Assembly (NCBI GenBank): GCA_030737875.1
Contig: CM060912.1
Span: forward strand, 126,758,493-126,822,492
DNA from: Allium sativum
Taxonomy: Eukaryota; Streptophyta; Magnoliopsida; Asparagales; Amaryllidaceae
Reading direction: 5' to 3'
DNA: 64,000 bases
The notes beneath the pieces were generated by a model. The model searched no databases and was not told where the DNA came from. It saw nothing but the letters and a program-made list of their open reading frames with translations. The number at the start of each line of letters is the position of its first letter. The stretch's first letter is position 1. Below are positions 11,450-23,728 of this stretch, piece by piece. Made by a program: the position numbers and the translations under genes.

Positions 11450-11820
11450 TTCACAGCATTTCAAAAACGCTGTGAAATGTTATAACAGCGTTAGTATAAA
11501 CGCTGTATAACGACATGCGGTCGTTGATGTCCAATTTCTAACAACAAAATTTAAACGCTGTTAATAATTTATTTCTACAGCGTTCATACTCTGCTGTTAA
11601 TTCCTTATTGTAAGCGTTTATATTTTGCTGTTTTAAATTCACAACAGCGTTTTATTTATGCTATTTAAAGTTTATTCATTTGTTTAAACAGCAACGTAAA
11701 AACGTTGTTTTGAAGTTTCCATTTTGTTCAAACAGCAACCGTGAAACGCTGTAATAGCATGTATACCTTTATTCCCTAAATAATTGACATGTTTTAAACG
11801 CTGTTGTTTATACATGCTTT
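11450..11820. repeat. subterminal AACGCTGT motif cluster of CACTA 1
   Basis: At least nine copies in both orientations of AACGCTGT or close variants (for example AAACGCTGTGAAATG, TAACAGCGTTAGTA, GAAACGCTGTAATAG). Fewer copies lie near the right end at about 19565-19615. Such clusters bind the element's own transposition protein in the En/Spm family. Confidence 0.75.
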
Positions 11821-12398
11821 TTTTACAATACATCCTTCTGCTGGGACTATAACATTATTCAAATATATAATCTAAACTGCATTCAATTATAATTTAATCC
11901 AATAATATGCATAACACGTACGAATCAAACTAAAAACTATAATATAAAAGCATAACTTTTAACCATTTCCATAAAATAGGTCAAGTACATGAGCAAAGTT
12001 CACATTGATATACATAAACCATCTTCATACAACATTAAACAAAGATACAAGGTCTAAAAGGTAAAGTTGCATCAAATATTAGTAACAAAACGTACAACCA
12101 AATACTTTTCGCATGCTAACCACACCAAAATGAGCCTCAAACTTTCACCTACCTATAAAGATGAAAATTAAAAGTCGGTAAATACAAATTTAAAACATAT
12201 CCAACTAATGAATACAAATGGAGCAGATAGTTAGAAAACTGACTATTTAAGTAATATGCATTTGCGATACAGTGTGCCAACTAATCAATACAAATGGAGT
12301 AATATGCATTTGTGATACACTGCAGATAGTAAATTATTAACAAAATACAAACTGAACGAATCAATAATGTAAACTTACATGCTACATATCAAAACAAC
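11821..12398. other. CACTA 1 interior, AT-rich, no gene seen
   Basis: A short duplicated block (CAACTAATxAATACAAATGGAG) occurs at about 12198 and 12278. No coding signal was found. Confidence 0.5.
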
Positions 12399-12810
12399 AG
12401 CTAGCTGCTGTCGACCAAAAGAAACGGCCATGAAAGGTAGTAATAAAAAACGAATGGACCGGCTCGCTACTGCTGTCGAGCAGCAGTTGCGAGATGCAAA
12501 CTGTTGTCGAGCAGCACTCCTAGTGAGCTGTCACTCAATAGAACCTGCTAGCTGCTGTCGAGCAACAGCTTTTAACAGTGAGTTATGGCTCAAAAGCAGC
12601 CGCTAGCTATTATTGGCTGATGTTGAGCAGCAGCTCCTTGTTTCGAGTTCCAGTTCAACATTAGCTGACAAGGAGCTGATGTTTGAACTGCAGCACACAA
12701 CAAGGAGCTACTGTTTAACATTAGCTCTCTATTGTGAGCTGTTGGCTGCTGTTTAATATCAGTTGTTGTTCAATTGCAGCGAGCACAACAGCAAGCTGTT
12801 GTTTTGATAT
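12399..12810. repeat. array of degenerate palindromic CTGCTGTCGAGCAGCAG motifs
   Basis: A near-palindrome centred on TCGA recurs at about 12403, 12470, 12501, 12549 and 12617, with further eroded copies (GGAGCTGATGTTTGAACTG, CAGCAAGCTGTTG) to 12810. Spacing is irregular, 30-70 bp. Arms are CAG/CTG-rich. A reading frame at 12379-12606 is a by-product, because cysteines and arginines simply encode the repeat. Function unknown. Confidence 0.65.
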
Positions 12811-15800
12811 GCAGATGGAATCTTGGTTTATACGAGAGTGAGTTTTTTGTGTTTAGATGAGGGCCTGAAAAAAAAAACGACTCAGTTGACAAAATCCATG
12901 CAAGAATCACTCAGTATTTGGATGTTGTATATCTTAAGCTATTTTTAAGCTTTTATTTTGGTATATCAAATGATGCATATCCTATTTTGTTTTATCAGCT
13001 CATGATTTTCTTTTCTAAACATGATCCGAATATACAAGTAACTGCACTGGCATTGACTGTCGTTTTTGTTTTTCTAGCTTAAGAGTTCCTAGCTATGAGT
13101 ACTCGGGGTGCAAGCGAGTTTTACTCCTCTCGCTGTCACGTGTATATACATCTAATTACCTTTGCGACGACAGTTTGTAATACATTAAAATTTTATTGCT
13201 ATTTTTTGTGTGTAGACCTTTTAATTCTACGCCCAACGTGACTTTAGCGGCAATATTTTGGCACACCTTCATCTCGTCTCATTAGACGTCCAAACGTTTT
13301 AAACATCCGTTTGAACCAATCAGGCAGTTTGAGAAAATTGGTATGTTCCAATCAGGCTTCTTGCTGGTCATTCAAAAATATAAGCGGCTAAGCATGAATA
13401 ACTTTGTATTTTGTCAGGAAATTTTATAATAACTTTGTGTTTGTAATACACACTGCACCAACTAGCACAGTCGATAACGCTTGAGTTTTGATTTATTTAT
13501 ATAGAAGCAACTTTATCAACTTTATTTCCAATTAATTAGGTTGAAGTTCCAGCGAATTTAAAACCGTCCAGGTTTCCGCACTTCATGGAAATGTCCAAAA
13601 ATACGTACAAAATCCTCATCTGTATTGGGATTGATTTACGACATGGTGGCTTCATATCAAGTAGATGATGATTCATTACATGGTGAGTTCTTTTCTGTTT
13701 GTTTCAGCGGTCCTGATAATGTTTGCTATATAAACACTTCTAGTCTATTTCATTACCTTCTGATATAGAAATATTAACCCATGCATAGATACAATGAACT
13801 TTCATTAAAATATTCATCCTAATTTTATGTCTTGGTATGACATAGAAATAGTCCTCATCCGTAATATGTGTGTGTATCAATATAACAATAGCAAACCAAT
13901 TTAATTAAATGGCCAATAGCTAAATAACAATTCTAATGTTCACAAAAGAAACCTTTTTCGTGGTGCTTTATAACTTGCAGCATGTACAATCATTATGGAA
14001 GTAATATTAATATACCGTTAAATTGACGATATATATACGTGAAACTTTATTCTTGAAACTGCAGGTCTTTATTGCTCGTAGTTTCTCTGGTATTTTATTT
14101 TGAGTGTTGTACCAACTTTCAACGTTGCAGTTCATGCATTCCGATTCAGTTCTGCTCATGCTACTCTAGACTGACATTAGTAATCCGTTCACATCAATTC
14201 GCTACTACTGACTCAGTTTCCAATGGTTTAAGTTGCACCATTAACAAAGACAGGGAGCCAATTTTGAAAGCAATCAAACAGAACTAGATTTAGAAAGCAA
14301 ACTAACCAGGTTTGGTGAAAGTTAAAAACAGACTGCACACTGAGATTGCCTTTGATGAAGTTCCTCAAATTGCATGTTAAATGCCTTGAGTTCTGAAAAT
14401 ACATGGATTAACCAACCAATAATTATATTGTATGAGCAATGAAAGACAACAATATTTAATTCCATTACCTCTATTTTATCACAGCTCTAGAAACACTATT
14501 GTTGTTTCCAATCTATGCCCATGTCACCGTTACCTTTATAGCTGAACTTGCCAGACCTCGAGCGCAAAAGCTCTGAAATATCTGTGAGAAGTAATTGTAT
14601 TTTATAACACAACTTGCATGAAGAATTTAGCATCATATTGAGTTATATTATACCAAAGTTATAACTAAGGGGCTGGATAAAGAAGATGGTTAAAGAAAAC
14701 TAATATAACATGAATAATGATGAAATATTATACTAGACAGGAGCTGAAACAAATGGAATGCATTGAAACATAGATTGAGGCAACTGAATGTCACATGAGT
14801 TGTAGCTGGGCTTCCTACATGGACTGAGGCAACTAAATGCAACTTTGGCATGGACTGAGGTTGAACAGGTGTTGGGCTGATGCGCTAGACTAAGCTGATG
14901 CATTGTAGTATTATAAGAACATAAATACGACATCTGAAACCATTTAATCAGAGACTGGGTGAATATTGCATTATGGAGGCTCTATGGAAAAATCTGCAAT
15001 AATGGCTAACCGGTGTAGCATGAATACATAATTAGATACATATTAAATGCAATTATATCAATAGATTGAATGCATACAGATTCAATGCATCGCTAGACAT
15101 AGATATAAAAAAACCTACCACAAATTGTGCCTTGAAATATTATAAATCCATCACTGACTCTGTCACTGGTATCTGCATGCCAAATCTGTAAGTTTCTAAA
15201 AGTTAGTTGTGTTATAGTAGAAACAATGTGTTATAGTAGAAACAAAGTCATTACAGCATTGGAAATAATAAAACATAAAATTACCTTGCATACATCGTTA
15301 GTGAACTGGCGGTTACAAGTTCATCTCAATATTATAGTTGTTGGTCCTGCATGAATTCACGTAGAAACATATAATACACATGAGGAAAAAACAAATGCCA
15401 CTTCTTCCCATATTAAATTAAAATAATTATAAGTTAAATTTTAAAATACTAGAAATCACGATAGAATTAATAGATTGGTCAATCACTTATTCAATGTGAA
15501 TTAGTTTGAAGCAAACCAATGAATTTTTATTGAATGCAAATTAACTAAATTATGCAAAAAAAAACTAAAACTAAGTAATTGTTATTTATTTTCTAAATTC
15601 TAACTTTTACAACTCCATGAAAAAAACTATGCGATTTCATTACTCTATCAAGCAGAATAGTTAACATTGAACATTTGCTTAAAACTACAGGTAATATTGT
15701 TTTAAAACATCAAAATTTGTGGCATTTTCCTCAGTATTGATTACAAAATTAGTTTGAAAGGAGTGCGATTGGTTATCCAACGGGTTAAAAGGATTCAATG

Positions 15801-18800
15801 TGTTAATGATATGATTATTCACCTGACATTTCTCCACTGGATTTAATGCTTATTTATTTGGATTAATGTACGAGGAACTATTTTACATCTGAATATTCAA
15901 AAAAGTCAATATATTTTAAAGGACCATAGATTGGATTTAGAATAGTATATTAATTATTCAAAAGCATTGAATGTAAAATTTGAATCTATTGGTGCAGATT
16001 CATACATCAATTATATCTCGATAATGTGAAGTATCATGATGAATAAATAAATAATGATATTATTATGTCCTTAATTATGCCACCATTAATTACACTGGTC
16101 ATACTGCCATTAATTACACTGGTTATACATGCATCAAATAAAAGGATAGCAGTAGGATTTCTAATTACAATGAATCAAGTTTTGATGTTTTATGTGGAAC
16201 ACGTGTTATTCTGCTCCTAGCTACAATCATTATGTAAGGTTCAAAACCAAACCATTTTGAAAAATAACAGAAAGATCTCCATTTCAAATGGAGTAGAAAA
16301 AAATATTTCAAGTATACAACATGATTTGTACAAGGTAACAGTAGTACATCCACGTTTCTTGAATTCTGCATGGTATTAAAATTCCATAAAAAACGAACAA
16401 AATGAACAATTATGAACTGATGCTTCCTTTTTTTCCCAATGATCAATGCAGCAGTAGGCACACAGTTGGCCTTTTTGTTGCCAACAGGCACACAATCAAA
16501 TGTGGAAAGATTTACAATAGATCATAAAGAGATTAATGATTTCAAAAGGTTATGTGATTTGTAAATAATCCATTGTTACCATAAGTAAATGTAGTACTCT
16601 TGAATATATGTATGTATGCGTGTGTGCCAATATATATGTGTGTGTGTGTCATTAAAGATGTATTCAACTCCAGATAAAAATAAACTCTTTTGTTTTGGTA
16701 ATTTCACTAAGTAGAATTGAAATTTGAAAGAATTTGCAGCAAGGCTCAAAATTTATGAGATTTAAGTAACCGAACCTATAGATATTTTGGCTAACTGTTA
16801 AATAGGTTTAAAAAAAGTAGAAAACAAAACCATGAACTCATGTGGAAAGGCTTTATAATAGGCAACATAAATACTAATACGACTTATAGTTTGCAATGCC
16901 TTCCATGCAGTATCTCACAGTGAGGCTTGTAGTTCACCTCTTCTGGAAAAGAAGGGAACAAACATTTCCAACAAACATACAGATTAATGTAGTACCCTTT
17001 TTGTTGTCAACAAAGCATCTTGTGAATATTAATATAACATTATTTTCTGATATCATAGTCAGACATCCTAGCTCTCTTATACTTACTTGGATTCATCTCT
17101 CTGATTAACTGAATAACCAACTTTAGCCACTCGCACTCCAACAATACCAGTAAAAGAGCTCTCAATGGTAGGGGAAAATTTCCACTCTACTTGTACAGCA
17201 ATACCTACAAATGATAAAAGCGTCACTTCCATAGCTTCTAAAATGAACTAAATGAACCAAAAAAAGATGATTCTCCTATACTTAAATTTTAAAACTCTTG
17301 CTTGCATCGAAAACTTGGTTTTGCAAATCAGAGTATATGTGCACTAGACGTACACAAAAAATTAATGCATGTATGCATTTGTGTTCCTAGAGAGGCAATA
17401 AAATTTGTTAAATGAAGGATTTAAAAAATGCAACAAAACTCACCTTAGTTTTAGACACTTGCGTATAGGGCTACATATAAGAATTTGAAGTAAAAATATA
17501 TTCTCAGTGCATGTATTTACTGTGTAGTTTATACCATATATAAAAATATTGACATCATAACAGAATTACATATTTGTACATATCTATACAGCGAAGATTA
17601 AATAACACCATAATTATTTTTGACCATCTATTTATACTCAAATAGGCACTTTATCATTACATTCTAAAGTATGTAATAATGAAAAGCATAAACTATTCTT
17701 ATAAACCACTAAACTTTCAGATCTTTTCCTTTACATCAGCAGGTAAATGACGGGAACAACAAAAGAGAAAATACATACAGGAAAACATTATAGTTGTTGC
17801 GTCGATTGATATATTACACTTAAACTTAACTAGCACAACAAAGCACAATTTTCACAAGCTGTTATTCTTATGGGTCTACAATTAATAAGCTCAACGTTAT
17901 AATGGTATTTTTACATACATGTATGAGCTTTAAATTCCTTGACAATTATAAATATATTTATTCATCAAATGAAGTTCCTATACATGTGTTAATGAATTTC
18001 TGGTTTTGAATGGGTACCCCATAGCTCTACATGCCATTATATAAACATACACTATGCTAATTATTATTACTTTCTAACCGCTAATGCTTTAAATCTCATT
18101 GACTATTTTTTGAACTCGGATTAAATCTCACTTTGTTAATCACTCCATCAGGAAAGATCCTTTTAAGTTTATGAGTAATCGCTCCATCAAGGCAGATCTT
18201 TTAAATTTTCTTGATCATGGTATGTACTTCTATTTATTTATTGCATCAATCTAGCATTAGAACTTCTATATAAAAAATAAATATGCTACATAAACTTTGA
18301 AATGGATGAGAGGAGCAACTAGCCCAGAACCAGAGAAAGAAGTTGATGACCAGTATACTCAACCCATTGTCGGTATTTAAGTATATAAGTTATCAATCTA
18401 CTGTTTTATTTCTATTTTATTTTTCAAACTCTAGAATTTTTATTAGATGGTATAGTATTTTAACATAGGGAAAGGACAGCAAACATGTCGATATTGGACC
18501 TGGCACTACACTTTCATGTTAAATCTGGAATGGCCTTGGGTAAGCTGAACATGAAAAATCAAAACCCGTTTGAATACTGGCTGCGCATAACAAAAAAATA
18601 AAAAGGACCCAAAATGGACACATTTCACTAATTTTGATATAATGAAAGAGGCATGATTTATGAAATCACAAAATTAAATATTTAGCCTAATTTAAAGCTT
18701 ATAGCTTTTATTATTACTACATAATTCCAAATACGTTAACTCCTTTTACTCATTAAAATATATTTCTGTTTCGTATAAATAAATGAACATAGTCCTGACA

Positions 18801-19300
18801 TAAAATATAATATTATGAAGTTGCTAGATTACTTTTCTATCATGCTATCCATTTTTAATATTCAAGCACATTTTTTTGTTTCTCCCATAAATTAAGCATG
18901 AATTCGAAATTGATCCTTTTTTGCCAGGTTCAATAAAATTGCTTTGTTTAGTCATCTAAACTCTGCTTATACTGTAAGCTTCCTATACATTTTCATGACA
19001 ATAAAAACGATATGCATTTGCAAGGAGATATGTAACATGTTCATACCTTAAATATCGCGATATTCCTACCGAAATAAGGAAGAAACGACTCAATTGGGAA
19101 AGAAAATCCATCAAAGAAGTTAAAAAAAGGTTCGCATAGTTGCAAGAGATAGGTATTAAACAGAAACTAGGGTAAATAGTGTAATTAGTTCAATAAACGA
19201 AGACCCCAAAGTGAATCTGAGGCTAAGAAAAAAACGCTCACCAATTTCTTACCCTGCCAAGTTTAGGGCAACCGAAACTAGAATCGACGCGCATCAAAGA
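12811..19300. other. CACTA 1 interior, no supported gene
   Basis: About 6.5 kb of AT-rich sequence with only short frames (14072-14287, 14733-14933 minus, 16165-16491 minus, 16896-17108). None shows a recognisable domain. There is a small (GT)n/(TA)n tract near 16620-16650. Captured introns or UTRs are possible but I cannot show them. Confidence 0.5.
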
Positions 19301-19560
19301 GCCAGTGGCAGAGAATCTTGACCAAAATAGACGCGGGGATGAAGGAAGATGAGACTAACGGTGTTGAAATCAAAATAGATGTATGGAAAATGAAATCTGG
19401 AAGGGAAACGAAAATTAGGTTAAAAGACGAGGGAAATGAATTTTTTTTACCCCAATTCCCAGTAAATGAAAAGAGGCGGAAAGTTAAAAGAAAAATAACT
19501 TTTTGGGTGGCGGTAAGCTAAATTTTGTTTTCTCAGCGCTAACCCTAATGCCCGCTCCCT
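19240..19560. other. GC-richer block near the right end of CACTA 1
   Basis: This block is less AT-rich than the surrounding sequence. On the minus strand it contains a splice-donor-like CTTGGCAGGGTAAG at about 19250-19265. It may be the first exon and leader of a captured or element-encoded transcript running leftwards. A plus-strand frame at 19318-19521 is lysine-rich and matches nothing I know. No function can be assigned. Confidence 0.3.
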
Positions 19561-20968
19561 TTTGAACACGTTCCACCGCGTTCAACAGATAAACGCTAAA
19601 AACAAAGGCTGTTAAAACTTACTTTTCTTGTAGTGGTTGTAGCTTGCAAAGTAAATGATTTGTGCAAGATTCAACCTTTTTTTATTAACTAACTATTGAG
19701 TATTGATGTTATAACAATGTACATGTTTATATTTGAAATTATGTCGAATGGTTTTACAACACATTACATTAAACCAACTGCATGGTTACTGGGTGCAGGA
19801 GGATTAACTGAACCAGTATATTCATTATCTCTTGATATTTATGTCTGGTAAAGAAATTATCCTACACTAGCATTATCTTACTTCCCTTTATAGTATGGCA
19901 GCATCTCATATTGTAATTATCTCTTGATATTACGCCTGGTAAAGAAATTATCTTACACTAGCCATATCCCAGTTCCCCTTATAGTACGACAACATCTCAT
20001 ATTGTAATTGAATTTTATTCTTACCATTTATGTGTTGTAGAAATTCAGGTAGCCTTTGGGTTGAAAATGAGTTTTGGGTTTCAGCATGTATTTTAAAATT
20101 CATGCTTTATGCAAGGTTATTGGGTTGATTATTCTACCATCATTTCTGAAATTGAAAATTCATCCCGCACAAAGTTGCCTTTTCTATCACAGGGTGTTTT
20201 GTCCGGTCATAATGGCTACTTTTATTTTATGAGTAGAATGTAACCAAATAAGATTTCACATTTTGGTTGGAATTTTTATTTTATTTTAAATAATAAATAA
20301 TTTCGTTTAAAAAAAACTAAGTTTGATCCTTTCATGTTGTCAGTTTTCGCAAGGCCTAATTTTCGGGTAAAAAATATTTTGTCTTTGTTAAAAAGGGGAG
20401 GGGCATATTGTATGCAGTCTACTATATCTTGTATGTCATATGTTAAACCATTTCATGTGATTGTATGGCATTAATTATTTTGTAAATTTGTAGCAAAATG
20501 GCAATCACTTGAGAAAAATTATAAGTTGATTTTGGACCGAATCTAATTTTTCAATGTATCTTTATTATTATTATTGGATCCTCAGATTGAATCTAATTTT
20601 TCAATGTATCTTTATTATTGGATCCTCAGTTCAACCTTTTTTGTGGGACCTATAGGTTTGATTTTGTTTCATGATCTGTCAAAGTTGTATATATTCAACT
20701 AGTCTACCAAAAATAATCATTTATCAAACCAAATTTATAATAATTAAACTTCTTCAGTACCTATCGTTCGCGCTGGTGATCTTCTTAATGTAAGCATAGT
20801 GCGTGCTGTGTTCTTGCTTTTTATCAGTAAAAGTCAACTACTATTTTGTTCGACATTAGGCAAACACTTGAAACTCCTGACCGCAATACCATACGATTAT
20901 CTCAGTTTAGCTTTTGTCTCTTTTGTTCTAATGTTATGTTTTTATGGTGGTTTTTATAATTGTATCAG

Positions 20969-21226
20969 GGAGAACAGAAGACAACGCTTGCTCGGGTAGT
21001 TCTTCCTTTTGAGCCAAATCCATTTCACATATCATGTGCTATGGTGAGAAGCAAAGCATGTTCTCTTATTTTGAAAATGATGCCACCACACAGTCTTCGC
21101 AAACAACGTAATTTTGTTACAGTTGCATGTATAATTCACTACATTAGGAAGCACGCTTTGGTTGATGAGATTTTTAAAGAATTTCAAAATGATGATTTGA
21201 TCCTTTTTAAAGAAAAAGAATCTTAA
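20969..21226 (+). pseudogene. Harbinger transposase C-terminal fragment, unit 2 (open)
   Basis: After the acceptor-like TTGTATCAG, an open frame of 85 codons (GEQKTTLARVVLPFE... to ...FKEKES, TAA) covers the end of a HARBI1-like transposase. The first ATG lies 24 codons further in and there is no N-terminal nuclease core. It is an exon-like relic, not a complete gene. The family's last catalytic glutamate (VIER motif) appears replaced by MVRSK. Confidence 0.65.
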
Positions 21227-21669
21227 TTCCAATCAAAGTTTAGTTGGAGTGGATTCAACTCAAGGAGGATTACAAGATTTCAACGACAAATGGGAACATA
21301 TCTGAGGAGACATGGCGGCATTTTATCATTTACTCTTTTTGGTCAATATGCTTATAAGGATTTTCAATATTTCTATTGTAATTCTTGGAATTTGTGTAAG
21401 AGATCAACTTATATCTATTATGTTGTTTGTTCTTTGATTTTTTAACTTATAATAGACTTTACTATTTTATTTATATGAGAACTACATGTATGTACTTATG
21501 TTATGCTTGAATCAGTTTTCATATATTTATAATTTATATTCTGAAATATTAATTATATGAATTTAGTTAACTATTGTGATGTACGTCTAAAAATTTGAAT
21601 TATGTTCGCTCTATTTTAAAATTCTAATACAAAAGCCAAAAAACATATTATTATGAATATATAATTTTA

Positions 21670-23728
21670 TCCTGTAACTGATGTCGTCGCATAAGGGGTT
21701 GTAGCTAGCAAAGTAAATGGTTTGTGCAAAATTTAACCTTTTTTTATTAACTAACTATTGAGTATTGATGTTATAACACTGTACATGGTTATATTTGAAA
21801 TTATGTCGAATGGTTTTACAACACACTTCATTGAACCAAATTCATGGTTACTGGGTGCAGGAGGATTGAATGAACCAGTGTATTCATTATCTCTTGATAT
21901 TTATGTCTGGTAAAGAAATTATCCTACACTAGCCATATCTTACTTCCCTTTATAGTATGGCGGCAACTCATATTGTAATTATCTCTTGATATTACGCCTG
22001 GTAAAGAAATTATCCTACACTAGCCATATCCACGTTCCCCTTATAGTAACGACAACATCTCATATTGTAATTGAATTTTATTCTTACCATTTATGTGTTG
22101 TAGAAATTCAGGTAGCCTTTGGGTTGAAAATGAGTTTTGGGTTTCAGCATGTATTTTAAAATGCATGCTTTGTGCACGATTATTGGGTTGATTTTTCTAC
22201 CAACATTTCTAAAATTGAAAATTCATCCTGCACAAAGTTGCCTTTTCTGTCATAGGGCGTTTTGTCAGGTCATAATGGCTACTTTCATTTTATGAGTAGA
22301 ATGTAACCAAATAGGATTTCACATTTTGGTTGGAATTTTTATTTTATTTTAAATAATAAATAATTTCGTTGAAAAAAAACTAAGTTTGATCCTTTCATGT
22401 TGTCGGTTTTCGCAAGGCCTAATTTTTGGATAGAAAATATTTTGTCTTTGTTAAAAAGGGGAGGGTCATATTGTATGCAGTCTACTATATCTCGTACGTC
22501 ATATGTTGAACCATTTCATGTGATTGTATGGCTTTAATTTTTTTGTAAATATATAGCAAAATGGCAGTCACTTGAGACAAATTATAACTTGATTTTGGAC
22601 CGAATCTAATTTTTCAATGTATCTTTATTATTGTTATTGCATCCTCAGATTGAATCTAATTTTTCAATGTATCTTTATTATTGGATCCTTAGTTCAACCT
22701 TTTTTGGTGGGACCTATAGGTTTGATTTTGTTTCAAGATCCGTCAAAGTTGTGTATATTCAACTAGTCTACAAAAAATAATCATTTATCAAACCAAATTT
22801 ATGACAATTAAACTCCGCTAGTACCTATCGTTCGTGCTGGTGATCTTAAAGTAAGCATAGTATGTGTTGTGTTCTTGCTTTTTATCAGTAAAAGTCAACT
22901 GCTATTTTGTTCGACATTAGGCAAACAATTGAAACTCCTGACCGCAATACCATATGATTTTCTCAGTTTAGCTTTTGTCTCTTTTATTCTAATGTTATGT
23001 TTTTATGGTGGTTTTTATAATTGTATCAGGGAGAACAGAAGACAACGCTAGCTCGGGTAGTTCTTCCTTTTGAGCCAAATTCATTTCACATATCAGGTGC
23101 TATGGTGAGAAGCAAAACATGTTTTCTTATTTTTGAAATGATGCCACCATACAGTCTTCGCAAACAACGTAATTTTGTTACAACTGCATGTATAATTCAC
23201 TACATTAGGAAGCACGCTTTGGATGATGAGATTTTTAAAGAATTTCAAAATGATGATTTGATCCATTTTGAAGAAAAAGAATCTTAAATCCAATCAAAGT
23301 TTAGTTGGAGTGGATTCAACTCAAGAAGGATGACAAATTTCAATGACAAATGGGAACATATCCGAGGAGACATGGCGGCATTTTATCATTTACCGTTTTT
23401 GGTTCAATAGGCTTATAAGGATTTTCAATATTTATATTGCAATTCTTGGGATTTTTGTAAGAGATCAACTTATATCTATTGTGTTGTTTGTTCTTTGATT
23501 TTGCAACTTAATAGACTTAACTACTTTATTTATATGAGAACTACATGTATGTACTTATGTTATGCTTGAATCAGTTTTCATATATTTTATAATTTATATT
23601 CTGAAATATTAATTATATGAATTTAGTTAACTATTGTGATGTACGTCTAAAAATTTGAATTATGTTCGCTCTATTTTAAAATTCTAATACAAAAGCCAAA
23701 AACCTATTATTATGAATATATAATTTTA
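21670..23728 (+). repeat. array unit 3 (B-like, 2059 bp)
   Basis: Shares GTTATTGCATCCTCAG, GGCTTTAATT and ATCCTTAGTTCAACC with units 5, 8 and 11. It lacks their diagnostic GTCGGATAAGG, so it is an older B relative. Confidence 0.88.
23030..23287 (+). pseudogene. Harbinger transposase C-terminal fragment, unit 3 (open)
   Basis: Open 85-codon exon-like frame after TTGTATCAG, with LRKQRNFVTTACIIHYIRKH and DDEIFKEFQNDD, ending at TAA 23285-23287. It has the same truncation as the other units. Confidence 0.65.

Larger units (their letters stand above)
11430..19635. mobile_element. CACTA transposon 1, non-autonomous, 8.2 kb
   Basis: The ends are CACTACAACAAAATAGACTTTT and, as reverse complement, CACTACAAGAAAAGTAAGTTTT. 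The target duplication GTT is at 11427-11429 and 19636-19638, and removing the element restores the array sequence GGGGTTGTAGC. The left 400 bp and the last 100 bp hold many copies of an AACGCTGT / ACAGCGTT subterminal motif, as expected for binding sites of a CACTA transposase. No TNP2-like transposase frame was recognised in the 8.2 kb, so it appears non-autonomous. The superfamily call is firm from ends plus 3-bp duplication. Confidence 0.92.
11399..21669 (+). repeat. array unit 2 (A-like, 2062 bp), split by a CACTA insertion
   Basis: The unit starts at 11399, is interrupted after 11429 and resumes at 19636. It has A-type markers (AACTGAACCAGTATATTC, CTAGCATTATC, TTTTTTGTGGGACC) but keeps both copies of the ATT-tract duplication. 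It therefore looks like an older relative of units 4, 7 and 10. Confidence 0.88.

Noticed and set aside
12379..12606. A cysteine-rich 75-codon frame in CACTA 1
   Set aside because: The cysteine and arginine pattern is produced by the repeated CTGCTGTCGAGC motif.
21032..21232. Minus-strand frames (LRFFFFKKDQIIILKFFKN...) opposite the transposase fragment
   Set aside because: They are the complementary reading of the transposase exon and are dominated by A/T-run codons.
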